A stretch of DNA of 64,000 nt from Diprion similis. Taxonomy: Eukaryota > Arthropoda > Insecta > Hymenoptera > Diprionidae. The notes beneath the pieces are model-generated. The model ran no database searches and was not told the DNA's origin. It worked only from the letters and a program-made list of their open reading frames with translations. The DNA lies in NCBI RefSeq assembly GCF_021155765.1, contig NC_060112.1, positions 8,990,001 to 9,054,000 of the forward strand, in the 5' to 3' direction. Positions 1 through 13,001 of the stretch are shown piece by piece; the stretch's first letter is position 1, and every line of letters starts with the position of its first letter. The translations under genes were made by a program, and so were the position numbers.

Positions 1-41
1 AATGCAGCTTAATCGAGTAAAACAAAACCAACGCCTTAGAC

Positions 42-549
42 TTGGAGAAACATGGAATTCAGAATGGCTTATTTGAACGAATTCGTGGAGGATGGAGGGC
101 TAGGATTGAGCATAAAGATATAGACGGATATGCCGACTATTCTCAGAGTTTAATGGCTGATTATCTGAATATTGCGTGTAAAATATTACAAAGCTCTCTT
201 CTTCTTTTTCCTAATTGGCTACGGAACACGTTGTACTGTAGGCCATACACAATACTTTGTAGTTCTCAAGCCAAAGCCGATTAGTAATCCTTGAATCTCA
301 AAAACATGGCCCGACCTCAGAAAATTTCAATTAGTTTGTTGAAATAGCTGCCGTCAAACAAGTTTTGTCATCACTTGAAATGCCAAAAAGTCAGCTCACG
401 ATGTTTTATCATTCAACAAAGCGTTATTAACATCTATTTTGACTGAATAAGCTTGTTTTCCAGCGAAACGACCTGCCTGGTTTTGGAAAATTCTCATCCG
501 ATAGATGGATGGAATTCGGGCAACGTGTTAGTCACATAGAGCATTATAC
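42..549 (+). other. Possible exon fragments of an unidentified gene at the window edge
   Basis: The frame at 42-284 is open and reads plausibly at its start. A separate stretch at 475-549 looks like an internal exon: it is preceded by a pyrimidine-rich acceptor ending in CAG, is open throughout, and ends at ACAG followed by GTAAAT. I recognise no family in either piece. If they are real, they belong to a gene entering from the left on the plus strand and converging on peflin. They could also be chance open frames or a relic. Confidence 0.15.
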
Positions 550-610
550 AGGTAAATGTGGAAGTGCAATGTGAAGTATTATTTGTAATTAGTATTGGAT
601 TTAAGAATTC

Positions 611-2791
611 TCAAACACTGCAGTTGAGAGCCACACTCAAGAAGTCTTCAAAGGCAATTGATATTGTGCCGCTCTGTTGATCATCTCTTTGCCTGAATGC
701 CTCTGAAATATAATGAGAAATTATGCAAACATGTACTATAATACTTATATCAGGAATACTAAGAAAAATATTTAAAAAAATGTTCATCTTACGATTAATT
801 AAATAAAATTTGTTTCAAGCAGAAGTGAAAAACTTTACCTGTAAACCTTTGAATTTGTACGCATAAAACAATGAACTGATCAATACTGATGGATTGGTGT
901 TTATTGAAATCACTCTTCTGTATAAGAAATTTTATAAACTCAGGGCTAAATCTATAACCCATTTGCGTTAGAGCAGCTGACAGCTCACTCTCCTGAATAC
1001 TTCCAGAGTTGTCATGGTCAAAACCTCGAAATACGCCAAGCCATGCATTAACATAGTTAAATAAGGCTTGGAATTCTTGAATATCTATCGTACCCTTCTT
1101 TTCCTTGTCGAACATTCCTATCAAAATGAAATAAAAGCATCAATAACAAGGCAAATACCTAATATGAGAGTGTAAACTTCAGTTACTGAAGTTCACATGC
1201 TCTGTTGCTGATAAGATAATGCTATTACTGAATGTTTTAACTTTACATTTACCGCTATCTTTGAATAAATTTTTGATGCAAAACTGAATCTTTGCTTATC
1301 AGAATGAACTTTTCATATTCAATTTTTCTACGCGTTTACAGTCTGAATAACATGTCATTAATGCGTTATATCACACGCTAACTAACTCTTGAGCCAGTAT
1401 TAATGTTCTCAATAGTAAAATTTTATCACAATTAAATCAATTTTTTTTTTTTTTTAGTAAGAAGAAATTCAACTTACACCAATCGATAATTGTGCCTGTT
1501 AGTAGGGAGTATTGAGAAAATTAAGCTTAGAAGATTTGTGGTTTCGATATAAATCTACCGGTACCTATAATTTGGAGAAAATAGTTATATCTACACACAT
1601 ACCAATCATGAGCTTGCAGGCTGTGTCAGAAAAAGTGCTGCCTTGTCCATTTGCTAAGGCACTCTTTAATTCAGTAGCTGTTATCCGACCACTGTGATCT
1701 CGATCGACTGTAGCAAACCACTTTTGAATCTCCGGACTGACCTGGATATGACCTTGCGTTGAACCGAAAGTAGCACCCTGCTTCAATTGCTTTTTTTGTC
1801 AGTATTGTCATATGCATGAGGCTAATGAATACTAAGATCCATGTGCAAAATTCAATGATCGAAATAAAATCCAAATATAAAACAAATAAAAATCAATAAC
1901 GCAGCTGAGGCAGACAAAAAATTACAAGCCAACCAACTTTCATGAAATTGTAACATTTAATTCAACTTCAATTAAATTGCATATTTAGAATACGCTTAAA
2001 AATGGATACTTTGCATTAATGATAAAAAATAAAACCACTTAATGGGCGGCAAAACTTTGGTCATTTTTATTACCAAGATTCATATGTCAATATTGCTGAT
2101 GTTTTTCCTCAATAATAAGTTGCCAAGGGATGAGTAAAATGTGGGTAATTATTCTGTAACTTTGCAATCCCAGTGTGGCAAACAGTGCTAAAACTAACAG
2201 TTTGTAGCAATTATGGAAAACAGTATGCCTGTTTGATTCATCATAATGTGAATCGTTGTTTTAGCATTGTTAACCGGCCAGGAACTGCAGATTACACATC
2301 TTGAGGTTACAAAATCAATACCAACTTTAGTTGAAGGCTGCACTTAACTATCAGTATAATGACGGCACTCTTTTCAATCGAACTTAATCAATTCAAACTA
2401 GAGGTACATTGTTATTCATTATCGGAACTTCAACACCATGATGTTATGTCGGCAACATTTTTGTGATGAAAATGAGATAGGTACAGAGTTAGGATTATAA
2501 ACATTCTGAATACATTATACTGTACAACAGTGTTCACAAAGATAACACACCAAAGTTTGATTTACTCTAAAATACAAACTTTATGTTGTTTAACCTCTAA
2601 CAAATATTAAATTATGAGTAACGAAGCATACAACTGTAGCAAAATTATTATGAACAATGAACTATGAACGGTTAACAATGTGAATGCAAACAATAAATGT
2701 ATTCAAGAGATCTGATTACTTAATAAGTCAGTTCAAACCTGATATAAGTTTTATTATTTCTACAAACAAAATAGCTTACCGAATAAGCCAT
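611..2791 (-). CDS. PEF1: Peflin, penta-EF-hand calcium-binding protein
   Basis: Four coding exons on the minus strand: 2791-2780, 1777-1603, 1117-839 and 702-611, giving 185 aa with closing phases. The product matches peflin of the penta-EF-hand family, which pairs with ALG-2/PDCD6 at ER exit sites and in ubiquitin-adaptor complexes. EF-hand loops are visible at DRDHSGRITATE, DKEKKGTIDIQE and DHDNSGSIQESE. The segment SALTQMGYRFSPEF and the end EDFLSVALNCSV also match peflin. The glycine/proline-rich repeats that normally precede the EF hands are absent: the first exon encodes only MAYS and the second begins just before HIQVSPEIQKWF. Exon 2's acceptor has a poor pyrimidine tract, so its exact start is uncertain (an alternative adds three to four residues). 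Another penta-EF protein is possible but fits less well. Confidence 0.82.
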
Positions 2792-3389
2792 AATTGGTTG
2801 AAAAATAACGCGATCGCGCTACTTGCGGAATGAAAACATGAAAGGAGTATATATATCAGTGATGAGAAGTTGTACTCCTGTGACGTATGTACTTCTACTT
2901 CTACTTCTTCCTTTATTGCTATTCCCCTTGAGAGTCGTCTGACGTAAATTACGTAATTCGGCATCTAAGCCACGAATAGTCGAGTTATAGAGGTTAGAGA
3001 GAAAGACAAACTCGAAGCGACGTGTGGATGACAAGAAGACCGCATAGTCGAACAGTGCATGCATTTTCCGCTCTCATGCGCTGCAAGCACTTGGCTCATC
3101 GTCAGCCCAAGCACAAGGGACACGGTACGCGCATTCACACTTGTTTGTGCCGCAGTTGCCCACAAATCAAAATTACACAAATTTACGACTGTACAGATAG
3201 ATTCTGTTAGTGGTAATTGAATAATATTTTACCCGTGTATGTATGTATGCATGTTGTATAAAATAGGAGTAGAAAAGAAACAAAAGTTGAAAAAATAAAG
3301 TTAGCCACAGTGCATGCATCGACGAACATTACTGCGTTGACTGAGGATATTCAACGATTACTGTACATATACATCACACGTATACAGTC
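2792..3389. promoter_or_regulatory. Putative bidirectional promoter of peflin and eIF2B delta
   Basis: About 600 bp lie between the peflin start codon (minus strand) and the candidate first coding exon of eIF2B delta (plus strand). The stretch is richer in GC than the introns around it. I see no clear TATA box. The bidirectional reading is an inference that depends on the candidate first exon. Confidence 0.3.
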
Positions 3390-3458
3390 ATGTTCAATAA
3401 TGCCTTCTTCTTCCGGCTACCTTGTTTTCGGTCCGAAACAAATCGCGACTTCGGTTCT
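3390..3458 (+). CDS. Candidate first coding exon of eIF2B delta
   Basis: An ATG at 3390 opens a 23-codon frame that ends exactly at TCT followed by the donor GTAAGC. Its phase (0) fits the next coding exon at 7738, which starts in phase 0 with TCG TCT GGA GAA. The frame lies where a promoter shared with peflin would be expected. The residues do not match a recognised domain, and the implied intron of 4.3 kb cannot be checked without RNA evidence. Another first exon between 3458 and 7737 is equally possible. Confidence 0.28.
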
Positions 3459-3785
3459 GTAAGCATATGTAACAATGCATCCCTCGCATTTTGATTCAGA
3501 CCGCAGCGTAGACCAGAAAAGGAAGAAGAGGAAGTTAGCATTAATGAACATTACTGTACATACATGAGTAAAATAAAATAATATTCAACTACCATCACGT
3601 ACGATCTATCTGAAAGTCGTAAATTTGTATAATTTCTATTGCTGGGCAACTGCGAATTCGTACATTTCTCGTTATCTCACCCACATGAATTTTAATAACC
3701 ATAACTTCTCGCATATTGACGTATTCATTTTTCAGTAAGTTCGAGGTATTCTCTCTCTATTGCTAGGTTTGTGGTAAGAATTACC

Positions 3786-4145
3786 AAAAATAATCGATTT
3801 GCGATTAGCAAACGATTATTTTTTCCCGATCAATCGAGTATAATCGATTATTTTTCAAATTCGATTAATCGACCAGTTCGATTATTTTTGAACGATACAA
3901 TATCAATTCATGTAATTATAGTATGAATTACTATCATTGCTTAGTTACTAAGTACCAATTTGATATAATAAGTAGAAGATAAATGAACATTTTCTTCTGA
4001 AATTGAAAAAGATTTTAAATGATACTATAAATTATAAAAAAAAAAATTCCGCTATTAAGGTTATATACTGAAGTTTACGAAATTTTAGTTTCATATACAC
4101 CGTTTAAAAAAAACGAAATAATCGATTAATCGATTAAATTTTACT
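3786..4145. repeat. Degenerate ATCGATTA-rich palindromic repeat
   Basis: Several copies of CGATTATTTTT and of the self-complementary word AATCGATT occur at 3790-3895, and AATCGATTAATCGATTAAA recurs near 4118-4140. This looks like a decayed short repeat or transposon remnant. No ends or target duplications are clear. Confidence 0.4.
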
Positions 4146-4491
4146 GATTCACTCACGCCAATCATTATATTTCAGTGAGTGGCCACCGCTGGTCTGTCCT
4201 TAGTGGTGTTGCTAGTGCCTATGCCTGTGAATGTGAGCAACATATGTGCAAAATCTTCCTCATAACCGTAAAAATTTTATACTGACAAAAAGTCTCAAAC
4301 TTGTTTTGTTGTGTATCGTTAATCAAGGTAAGATGCAAGTATGATCTGATTTCATCCCTAAATAAAATAATAATTTCTTTATACGAACTCAAGAGATTCA
4401 AATACAATTTGTTGCACTATAGGTTAGAAATTATTTGCTATATAATGAAATAGTCATTTTTGTCATGTGACTTATTATATTGACCGAAGAT

Positions 4492-4662
4492 TGCTCAACA
4501 ATCTTCAGTCAATTTAGTTTTCGCTTCTGCGAAATACTTGGCTCTATATTCGAGCCGAATTATCTCTTGTCTCTCTTTTTCCAACCAGTCTTTTACAACA
4601 AGTTTTGATATTCCTATATCGTTTTCATAGACGGGCACTATTTGTATCCAAGTCTGAGCATT
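4492..4662 (-). CDS. Possible terminal exon of an unrecognised small gene
   Basis: On the minus strand, an acceptor-like CAATGCTCAG near 4662 is followed by an open frame of about 55 codons ending in TGA near 4492. The peptide starts TWIQIVPVYENDIGISK and ends AEAKTKLTEDC, with a charged, helix-like middle (KDWLEKERQEIIRLEYR). Composition and lack of low complexity suggest real coding sequence, possibly the tail of a small gene lying antisense inside the putative first intron of eIF2B delta. I do not recognise the family and could not find upstream exons. It may also be a pseudogene fragment. Confidence 0.22.
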
Positions 4663-4699
4663 GATAAAGTGATGATGGAGCAACAGGTATACAATAGCT

Positions 4700-7600
4700 T
4701 ACAGTAGTGTAAGCAGGGTGTCTAGCAGTCAGGAAAAATTTGCAAACAGGAGTTTGTATCATTTTTAGAATTTCAGAATTTTGTCTTTACGTTATGTAAT
4801 TATCAATTCTTGATTTCTCAATATGATGTGATAGAGCTGTTTCATTAGCTGCATGTTATTTCATTGATTGTGATCAAATAGTCCGTCAAACTGATTACCT
4901 TTTCAAATCCAGCAACTTTTCTGATACAAATAACGTGCAGATTCGATTAACAAAAACAGAGAACCACATCATCACGTATAGTAAAATACTAAATCCCCAT
5001 GCGTTGCCTTACTTTTTTTTACATTTTGTATGGTTGTCTATGCATTTAGCATTTTTATATGGTATATACCTGCAACACTGCATCGACTCTCCAATATTAA
5101 AAAAAATATTTCATCTACATATGAAAAAGCTAGTCAGACCTTTTCAAAAAATCACAAAATGTGTTCTTATACATTCTTTAGACATCGTGTAATCAATTTC
5201 AATTAAAATCAGCCCAAAAAATAAACATTTATTCAGAAGAGTTAATATCATATTTTATAAATACTCCAGATCGGTGACAAGTGAATGACCAATGCGAATC
5301 TTATACACATTGATCCCCAGATTTCTTAATGATCTTTTAACGAAACGGATACTTATTTTTTAGTTTTTTGTTCGATGGCACAAATGACTGCCAAAAAAAA
5401 ACATTGTGGAATAAACGACCTTTTTTCCAAAAATCCACAGGAACCATACACTTATAAGCATAGATGGAGAATTGTGTAGAGACAAGTGAAACTGACCGCA
5501 AAAAGAGAAAGAACGACTCTTAAGTGTTCATGTCTTTTTCCTACATCCTAATATTTCTGCCTCATATTTCAATAGTAGGGATATGGAAGCGCTCATGAGT
5601 TCAGCAATGCAGCAATGCAATCATTGCCGTCAGAGTAAGAGAGAAGTAGATATTGCTATTTCTTACTGTTGACTTCAGCTGTCTCCACTGAATGCCCTGT
5701 GAATGTTTTTAAGTTTATAGCAACAACCACTCCTTGTTTAAGGTCAAAATATACATGATTCACAACTATATTGAAATGCACTTTTCCAAATGCATAAAAG
5801 TTCCACATTCATTCCATGTTGTATAATTCATATACTTTAGCAGTATAGGAGACGGCATTTTTATTCAATCTAATTGGGTTCTATAAGATCTGAAAATTTC
5901 AGAGATTTTGGTATTACAACTGCTAGACATACTGCAAATTTTCTCATTAATCTCCAGTTTGACTTCTAGCTCTGATTTATAATTTAACTTCACTATTCTA
6001 ATCTTGTAGAGCTGCAAGTCTAAGTCGTCAAGGAAATACTATTTTCTTTGAATGTTGTAATTAATCGTAGTAACATGTTCTGATTCAAGCGCCGTGCATA
6101 CCAGCTTGGAGCGAAACATTCTATTCTTTTTATCTGTTGCAACATGTTTCAAAAATTTTTTACATTGTGCAGAGAAAGTTGTTAAATTCTGCAGTCATGT
6201 TTTGTTGGTTCATGAGTCGTAAAACGAACAACAAAGGCTTTAATGACAACTTATTTGGTAAACATTTCAAATGATGATTTACGTAATACTAGTATGAGTT
6301 ACGCGTCTTTTTTACCTACATTCTGTAGAGTATCAGAGAGTATCAGAGTTACGTCCTAGTACTTGGTACTCTTTTTTGTACTTTGCTATAAGAAAAAATT
6401 TTACCACACTGTTGTTACATGAAGTATCGAGTGAATATGAACGTAAATTTTTTTCACACGCTCACCTATGACTCATATTGCAATCTTACGCTCGGCTTAT
6501 GAAGGCCTACTTTGTTCCCTTGTGGTACACAATCTACTATTATAGTGTCTTAGGAAATTTTTCCCCTCAAACCATTGTAATAATTTTACATATTTGTTTC
6601 ACAAAATTAATAGTGACTTCGTTTTAGTATTCATTTTTAAATATTTATCTTTTACCAATAATAAGCATTGGAACATCATATTCCACATACCTAGTTTATA
6701 AAACAAAGAATAGATTTTGAGTTATTGCATTTACTGTTGATTGCAAATTTCCTGTAACAGCACATTTTGTAGTAGTACAATTCAATTTATAACAAAAAAT
6801 CTTGCTTCGCTCCACTCTAATATGCACAGGTCGCTGTTAAAGGGTTTTCATAGCTTATCTGCAACTCATGTACATCTTATAATCGCTTTTTTATGAATAT
6901 TATAGAGATTTTTATCAGACCAATCCTGAAGAAAATAGTTTATATTGAACCCAATTGAAAAATCTGTAAAATTGCACGTGTACTGTTGAAAGTATTGAGC
7001 ATGTTATATTTATGTAGTGTGAATATTTTTTAGACTTTTTTATATTTGTAAATTACGTGGCTTAAATTTAATGCCCTGTTGCCGAAATCTATTGAAGAAT
7101 ATGGATTGATGCTGACATTTGGTTTCAATTATAATTAATAAAATTATTCAGGTTCAGTTTTATACTTATAATTCAATCTAACTACTTATCTTATGAAATA
7201 AAATTACCACAGTATCTATGAAATCATATTTGTTAAAAAACTATGTCACCCACAATTTTTCATCACGTTTCCCATTATAGCATATGTATGAAGCCTGATT
7301 TACTGTCTGAATTTTTATAGCCACGACCTTCTTGAAAACCCAACAGTATTAGTGAAACAGATGACATGCTCAAAATCCCTTATTGCGTTTTGGTTAACCA
7401 AATATCTTATAAAATTTTCCTACAATTTGTTTAGTATAGCATCTATTGATGAAATTCTGCGATTTCATGGTTGTGAGCTTGAACATGAGGTGTACATGAG
7501 TCTTTAACAAGCAATATTTCGAACATTGCATCTTTCATATTTTTACATGAATTTTATGTTACTAATTTCATCGTTGGAAAACTTTGTAGAATAGCACTAG

Positions 7601-7737
7601 TCTTTGTGATGTATTTTGCTTCCTCACAAACTTTCTATGTCAGAAGGTGTGCTGTTATTTTATATATTATCTATAAGTAAGTAAAGAGCTTCAATATCCT
7701 AAGGCTATTTATTTGTTTACTCTAATGCAATTTTTAG
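4700..7737. other. Non-coding AT-rich stretch before eIF2B delta
   Basis: I see no convincing exon on either strand. It is intronic if the first eIF2B delta exon lies at 3390, otherwise upstream sequence. The open frame at 4935-5192 has no recognisable content. Confidence 0.45.
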
Positions 7738-10700
7738 TCGTCTGGAGAAGCAAAACAACAGATCAGTCGCTCCAAAGCAAGACATTTACGTCGAAAGCGT
7801 CTCATTGCTGCACGTAAATCTGAAAATGATAGCTCATCGCTGAATCACTTACATACAGAACAGAATATCAACATAGAAGCAACTGATGTACTTACTAAAT
7901 CAAAAGCCAAAAGGTTACGAAAAAAAGAGAAAGCCAAGGAACCAAGTCATCCACTGCAAACTAACAAAAATACGCTTGAATCTGAAGTAGAAACTGAATC
8001 GTCGATTAATAATTTATCCTTGAGTGATGTCAAGGGGGATGATAAGTTTAATCAAAGTGCGGTGACAAATTATAACAAACCTAATTTCTTGCCTCCTGAA
8101 TTAAAAAAACAAGCATCAAAAGCCATCCTTGATGATGCAAGTAAGATCACTTGTAGAGGTAGCAGTACACCATCAAACTACCAAGAAACTTCTACTTCGA
8201 GTACTGTCTCAAATGATCAGAGCTTGAACAAGAAACAAAATATAAGTAGTTCTCCAAGTTCTGAAGATTGGCATATTCCTGGCCACTGTCAAAATCTGCC
8301 ACGTTCAGACTCCGAAATTTCACCTAAAGGTAAGTTGGTTGATGATAATTCCGGAAGCAGCATAACATTGAACTGTAACGAAAACAATAAAAATTCTGAG
8401 CTTAATAACGGATCATCTCGATTTTTTTTTAAAAGTGAAAGCAATTCGGGACTTCATGATAATAATCAGATTTTGCGGAAAGGTGAATCATTGCCCTTCA
8501 ACAACAATTCGAGTTTTGGATTAACAAGTACTACTAAGCTTGCAAATTGTTATAAGAGGTAAACAAAACACAAAATCTCAGCTCAACAAGACAAACGATA
8601 GCAAAGTAGAAAGTGATTTGTGTTATTGTGACCTAAAATCAAGTAACCCAAGTAATAGTTTGTTGAACAATGATTTATATCTGGATAGCACACATGAATG
8701 GACAGACCAGTGTAAATTAAACACAATCCTAACAGACGGTTTTTGGAGATAGATTACAATAACAAATAAAACTGCTGTAAACAGTTTTGAATTGATTAGA
8801 AATGAAAGAAATTTTATAATCAACAATACCTTGAACTGCCGTTTTGCGTTACAAACAAATGCAGAAGTACAAAGTTTAACGGCTTTTCCCAGTACTCATC
8901 TGAAAAGTAGTAATGATTCGCTTACCTGTAAAACTGAGCAACAAATATTACTACAGATTTAATGTCCTGTATGAGTTCAAATTGCCGTCAAAATTGCAAA
9001 CTTTTTTTTTGAACAGAGAAATTCAAAACAAAAATACATTTGGATGATTCAACCTTAACTAACACTAAGAAATCTGATGGTCACGTTTCGAATAACTTAA
9101 TCCAAGACTGATATACCGTGTGTAAGTACTGTCAAAAGCATTTTACGCGTAAATAAAAAGTGAAAAAAACCTTATAGGGCACAGTGACATCAGTACTGAT
9201 CTAGCCAATGGTCAAATTTCTGTAAAATCGGGAGGAAAAATAAATTCGATGATGGAAAAGTCTAGGGAACAAGTGAAGGCAGAACGCGAAGCCAAGAAAG
9301 CAGCAAAGGCTTTGGCTAAGAGTAAAGCAAAAACGCCAAAAACTGAGCAAACAATCGATGTCAAAAGTAGCAAGGATACACCAACTAAGATTGTTACTGC
9401 TAAAAATGTTAATAAAGGTGTGGAAGAAATTGTTGTTGACAAAAAAGCTGTACCATCAAAAGAAACAGTCAAAAGAACTGAGAGTGAAATAGTCTCCAGT
9501 GCAGGGGATAAAAAAAATGAATCTGTCACCAAAACGGCTAGTGATAAAAGTAAACGAGAGGCCCGAGCAGAGCGTAGAGCTAAACAAGAGGCTCAAAGAG
9601 CTGCCAAAGAAATGCAGATTCCACAAAAAAATAAGCAAAAGACAGTTGAACCTCCCAAATCAAAAGCTCCATCCAAATTACTCGAGCCTGTTAAGAATAT
9701 TGTGAAGAAAAACTTATTAGATAATAACTTACATGAGGTGAAACTTTTTAAGCATTTGTATCATGAAAGAGAATTGTCGTTGGTGAATGTTCCTACACTG
9801 AACTCTGATATACACCCTGCACTAATTAGACTCGGAGTCCAGTATGCAAATAAGATAATCGTTGGCAGTAACGCAAGATGTGTCGCGTTATTATCTGCAA
9901 TCAAACAGCTCATCGAAGATTTTGAACGACCTCCACAAGTCGATTTTACAAGAGGCTTAGAATCTAGCTTACAAGAGGGCGCAGCTTACTTACACCATTG
10001 TAGACCAATGGCGGTTTCTATGCAAAATGCTTTGAAGCATCTCAAGTGGCAAATGAGCCAATTACCGACAACCACCTCAGATGAAGACGTAAGAGTTTAT
10101 TCTAAATATTTTAATTTATCTGTTTACATATCGATTATTATTTTTCATCGATAATACTTTCAGGCTAAAACGAAATTGCAAGATGCTATTGATACGTATA
10201 TTAGAGAACAAATTGAACTTGCTGGAAAAGCAATTTCAGACACCATAAAATCGAAGATATCTAACGGAGATGTTATCTTGACTTATGCATTGTAAGTTTT
10301 TATAAATTACTTTCTTGCGTGAAGCAAGTTTTCTTTTCATTCATGTTATACTTCAAAACTGACTATTTTTACTATAAAACTTCAAACGCAATAAAAACTT
10401 TAATCAAATTTTTATCATTCAATTTTTGACGTTAATTACGTTTGTTGCAAGAAAGTTGTACTACTAAACATGGACTACTTATCTAGAACTTGGGAGTAGT
10501 ACTGCAAAAACTAGTAAGTTAAATGAATAAAATCCGTAAAATAATGCATTAACCATACTGCTTTTTAGTTCATCTCTAATTCACAACATATTAGTTGAAG
10601 CACATAAAGATCGTAAACAGTTCAGAGTTATTATAGTCGACGGTAGGCCTTGGTTGGAGGGAAAAGAACAAATGAGGCGACTTGTAAGACATGGAATTGA

Positions 10701-11578
10701 ATGTTCCTATGTATTAATCAACGCGCTTAGTTTCATTATGCCTGAGGTAAGTTACTGTCTCTACCAATGCACTTAAGTTCGATATAATGAGACTCACATG
10801 ACAATTGCATCTGATTTGTTGGGATCCAAAGTATCGTAAATTAATTAGGCAACAGATGTGAGGGAGAAATACATGAATTTTAATTGAAAAATTACTTGCC
10901 GCATGTTTCTAAAAGCCTCAAGTGTTGTAAATTTCTGTAACATTATGTAGCCTATATCAGAAATAGTATAATTGACCTGGTATTTGCAACCAATTATTAC
11001 AGGTTAGTAAAGTATTTTTGGGAGCACATGCAATTCTAGCGAATGGTGCTGTGATGTCGAGAGCAGGCACAGCACAAGTCGCTCTCATGGCAAAGGCATT
11101 TAATGTGCCCGTCTTAGTTGCCTGTGAAACGCACAAGTCATGCGAGCGTGTTCAAACAGATTCTTTTGTCTACAATGAAATTGGTAAATATAATTCTTGA
11201 AGACTCTAAAAACTTGTTATAACATATGCAACTCATGAAAGATTGAAATATGTTCATCCTATGTAAAATATTTTGTACTCGGTGACCTCTTGATCAAAGT
11301 AAAAGCAATGATATTTTTGCAGTAATTGTAATTGAAATTACTACTATTGCATCTTGTTTGTTATTTCAGGTGATGCAGACGAACTAGCTAACCATTGGTC
11401 GAGTAAAGACAAGAAATCTCAGCTTACCAATTGGAAAACAAAGAAATCGCTGGATCTGCTAAACATAACATTTGATGTTACCCCTGCTGACTTGGTATCA
11501 GCAGTAGTTACTGAACTAGCAATCCTACCCTGTACTAGTATTCCAGTTATACTCCGAATCAAGCCATCTGAAATTTAG
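7738..11578 (+). CDS. EIF2B4: Translation initiation factor eIF2B, delta subunit
   Basis: Exons 7738-8329, 9178-10088, 10164-10291, 10569-10746, 11003-11183 and 11370-11578 join in one frame of 732 codons plus stop. eIF2B is the decameric guanine-nucleotide exchange factor that recycles eIF2-GDP; delta is a regulatory-core subunit that takes part in sensing phosphorylated eIF2. The charged N-terminal region contains [11 protein letters not shown] and [17 protein letters not shown], as in animal delta subunits. The conserved C-terminal half has [71 protein letters not shown] and a DVTPADLV-type ending. The lysine- and serine-rich extension encoded at 7738-8329 makes it longer than the roughly 520-residue human protein. 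The start codon is not in this span. AATAAA follows the stop at 11732. Confidence 0.9.
8330..9177 (+). other. Coding-like intron of eIF2B delta
   Basis: The donor at 8330 (AAAG before GTAAGT) and the acceptor ending TTATAG at 9177 join the flanking exons in frame. The interval is unusual: it stays open in the exon's frame to 8562. A second frame then runs from 8540 to about 8960 with a single TAG at 8750, and shorter open pieces follow to 9150. The peptides are Ser/Asn-rich like the preceding exon, which suggests former or facultative coding sequence. Confidence 0.5.
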
Positions 11579-13001
11579 GTTTTATATTTATACAGTACTA
11601 TTTTCACATCAAACCACATCACTGTTATCATGAACCTTAACTATGATATAAACTTAGCTATGCATTCTGTTGAACTTTTCATATTTATGAAATTAAATGT
11701 ATTAAAATGTACATTGCTTTAAATACTTTGGAATAAATATTTGAAAAAATCAAATTTCCCTAGTGCTGATATTGTAGGGCGCGTTTTGTAACCACCTACT
11801 AGTTTTATGGGATCTGCAAGCGCGGGTCCAGAATAACAATCTGGTGTCTGCGACTCATCTCAATATTGAACCACTAACCTAAATATATATTTATTATCTT
11901 ACTTCAAAGAAATCGTTGGTCAAGAAAGGTTGGAAAAGGCTGCCGTAAGGCAACAGATGCTCAAGAATATCCCACAGATTAAAAAATCTCGAATAGTACA
12001 CCATACAACCTTTATAGTTCCCAATTTCCTGAACCACAATAATAATATTAACTAAACACTATTCAGGGTTCGTACGCTTTTTAGAATCTAAAATTCCCGG
12101 ACTTTTCCAGGTATTCCATCCTGAAAATAGCATTTTTCCAGTCGTCATTCAAGAAATATACCGCTGAAAAATGACGATTCTTTATATACATTAATACTAA
12201 TACCTTCAATATTACCTAGTATAAATACCTTACTATCAGTTGACAAAAAATAGCTGCGATTTTCTTCAAGAAAAAAAAAGGAAAGAAGGTTTGGTATTGA
12301 GTAACATACATATAATGTATAGAGTGGTGCGATGAAACATAGTAAAATTTTTTTTTTCTACAGATAGATAGTACTATGTATAAGAATAAGTTTATTTTTT
12401 CAACAGACTCAATATTCCCCGACTTTTCTCTACTGTAAGCAACTGAGTTTTCATAGTAATAGGTGCAGCTAGATGTGCCAAAATATATATCTCTCAAGTA
12501 GGTTTTTTTTCAAAGATTGACCCAGTTAAGCTTACGTAGTTTCATCGATTTTGATTAATTCCATTACCATCTCTTTTTAACATGAAGTTACTATCGTAAC
12601 TACAAAAATATTTGAGTGTTTTCATCAAAACACTCCCTGTAATGCAAACTATAGCTAGTGTCCTTTATTCGTTGTCAGCTATGCTTAAGACAGTATAGAT
12701 CGAGTTGTCGGGATGCCATTATCAATTACTCAATTGCAAGCTTCAATTAACTATAAAAGTTTGGCGGAATTCCGAGTGTACTGTTTTAAAGTGTGTTCGT
12801 GCATTAGATCCAGATCCACTACGTCGCTTCAACTGCATAAATGGCTTTGATTAGAACTTTCATCACAAATTCTTAGTGGTAGAGGCATTACAGGCATCGA
12901 ATTAATGCAGTGACGAGAAAAGATTGGTTTCAGCACGTTTTTAGATGAGACTAAGGAAGGGTGATATACAAATGTCACTCGCGTGTATTTGTTTTTTTAA
13001 A
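11579..13001. other. Intergenic region between eIF2B delta and RpL19 3' ends
   Basis: This holds the 3' UTR of eIF2B delta with an AATAAA at 11732-11737, then about 1.2 kb in which I see no gene. The two genes are convergent. The minus-strand open frame at 12216-12497 is AT-rich and featureless. Confidence 0.5.
11732..11737 (+). terminator. Polyadenylation signal of eIF2B delta
   Basis: An AATAAA hexamer lies about 155 bp after the stop codon, in an otherwise non-coding 3' flank. Confidence 0.5.

Noticed and set aside
8020-8562. Start of eIF2B delta at an internal codon near 8020
   Set aside because: The frame continues upstream to an acceptor at 7737 with lysine-rich coding-like sequence, so the start lies in an earlier exon.
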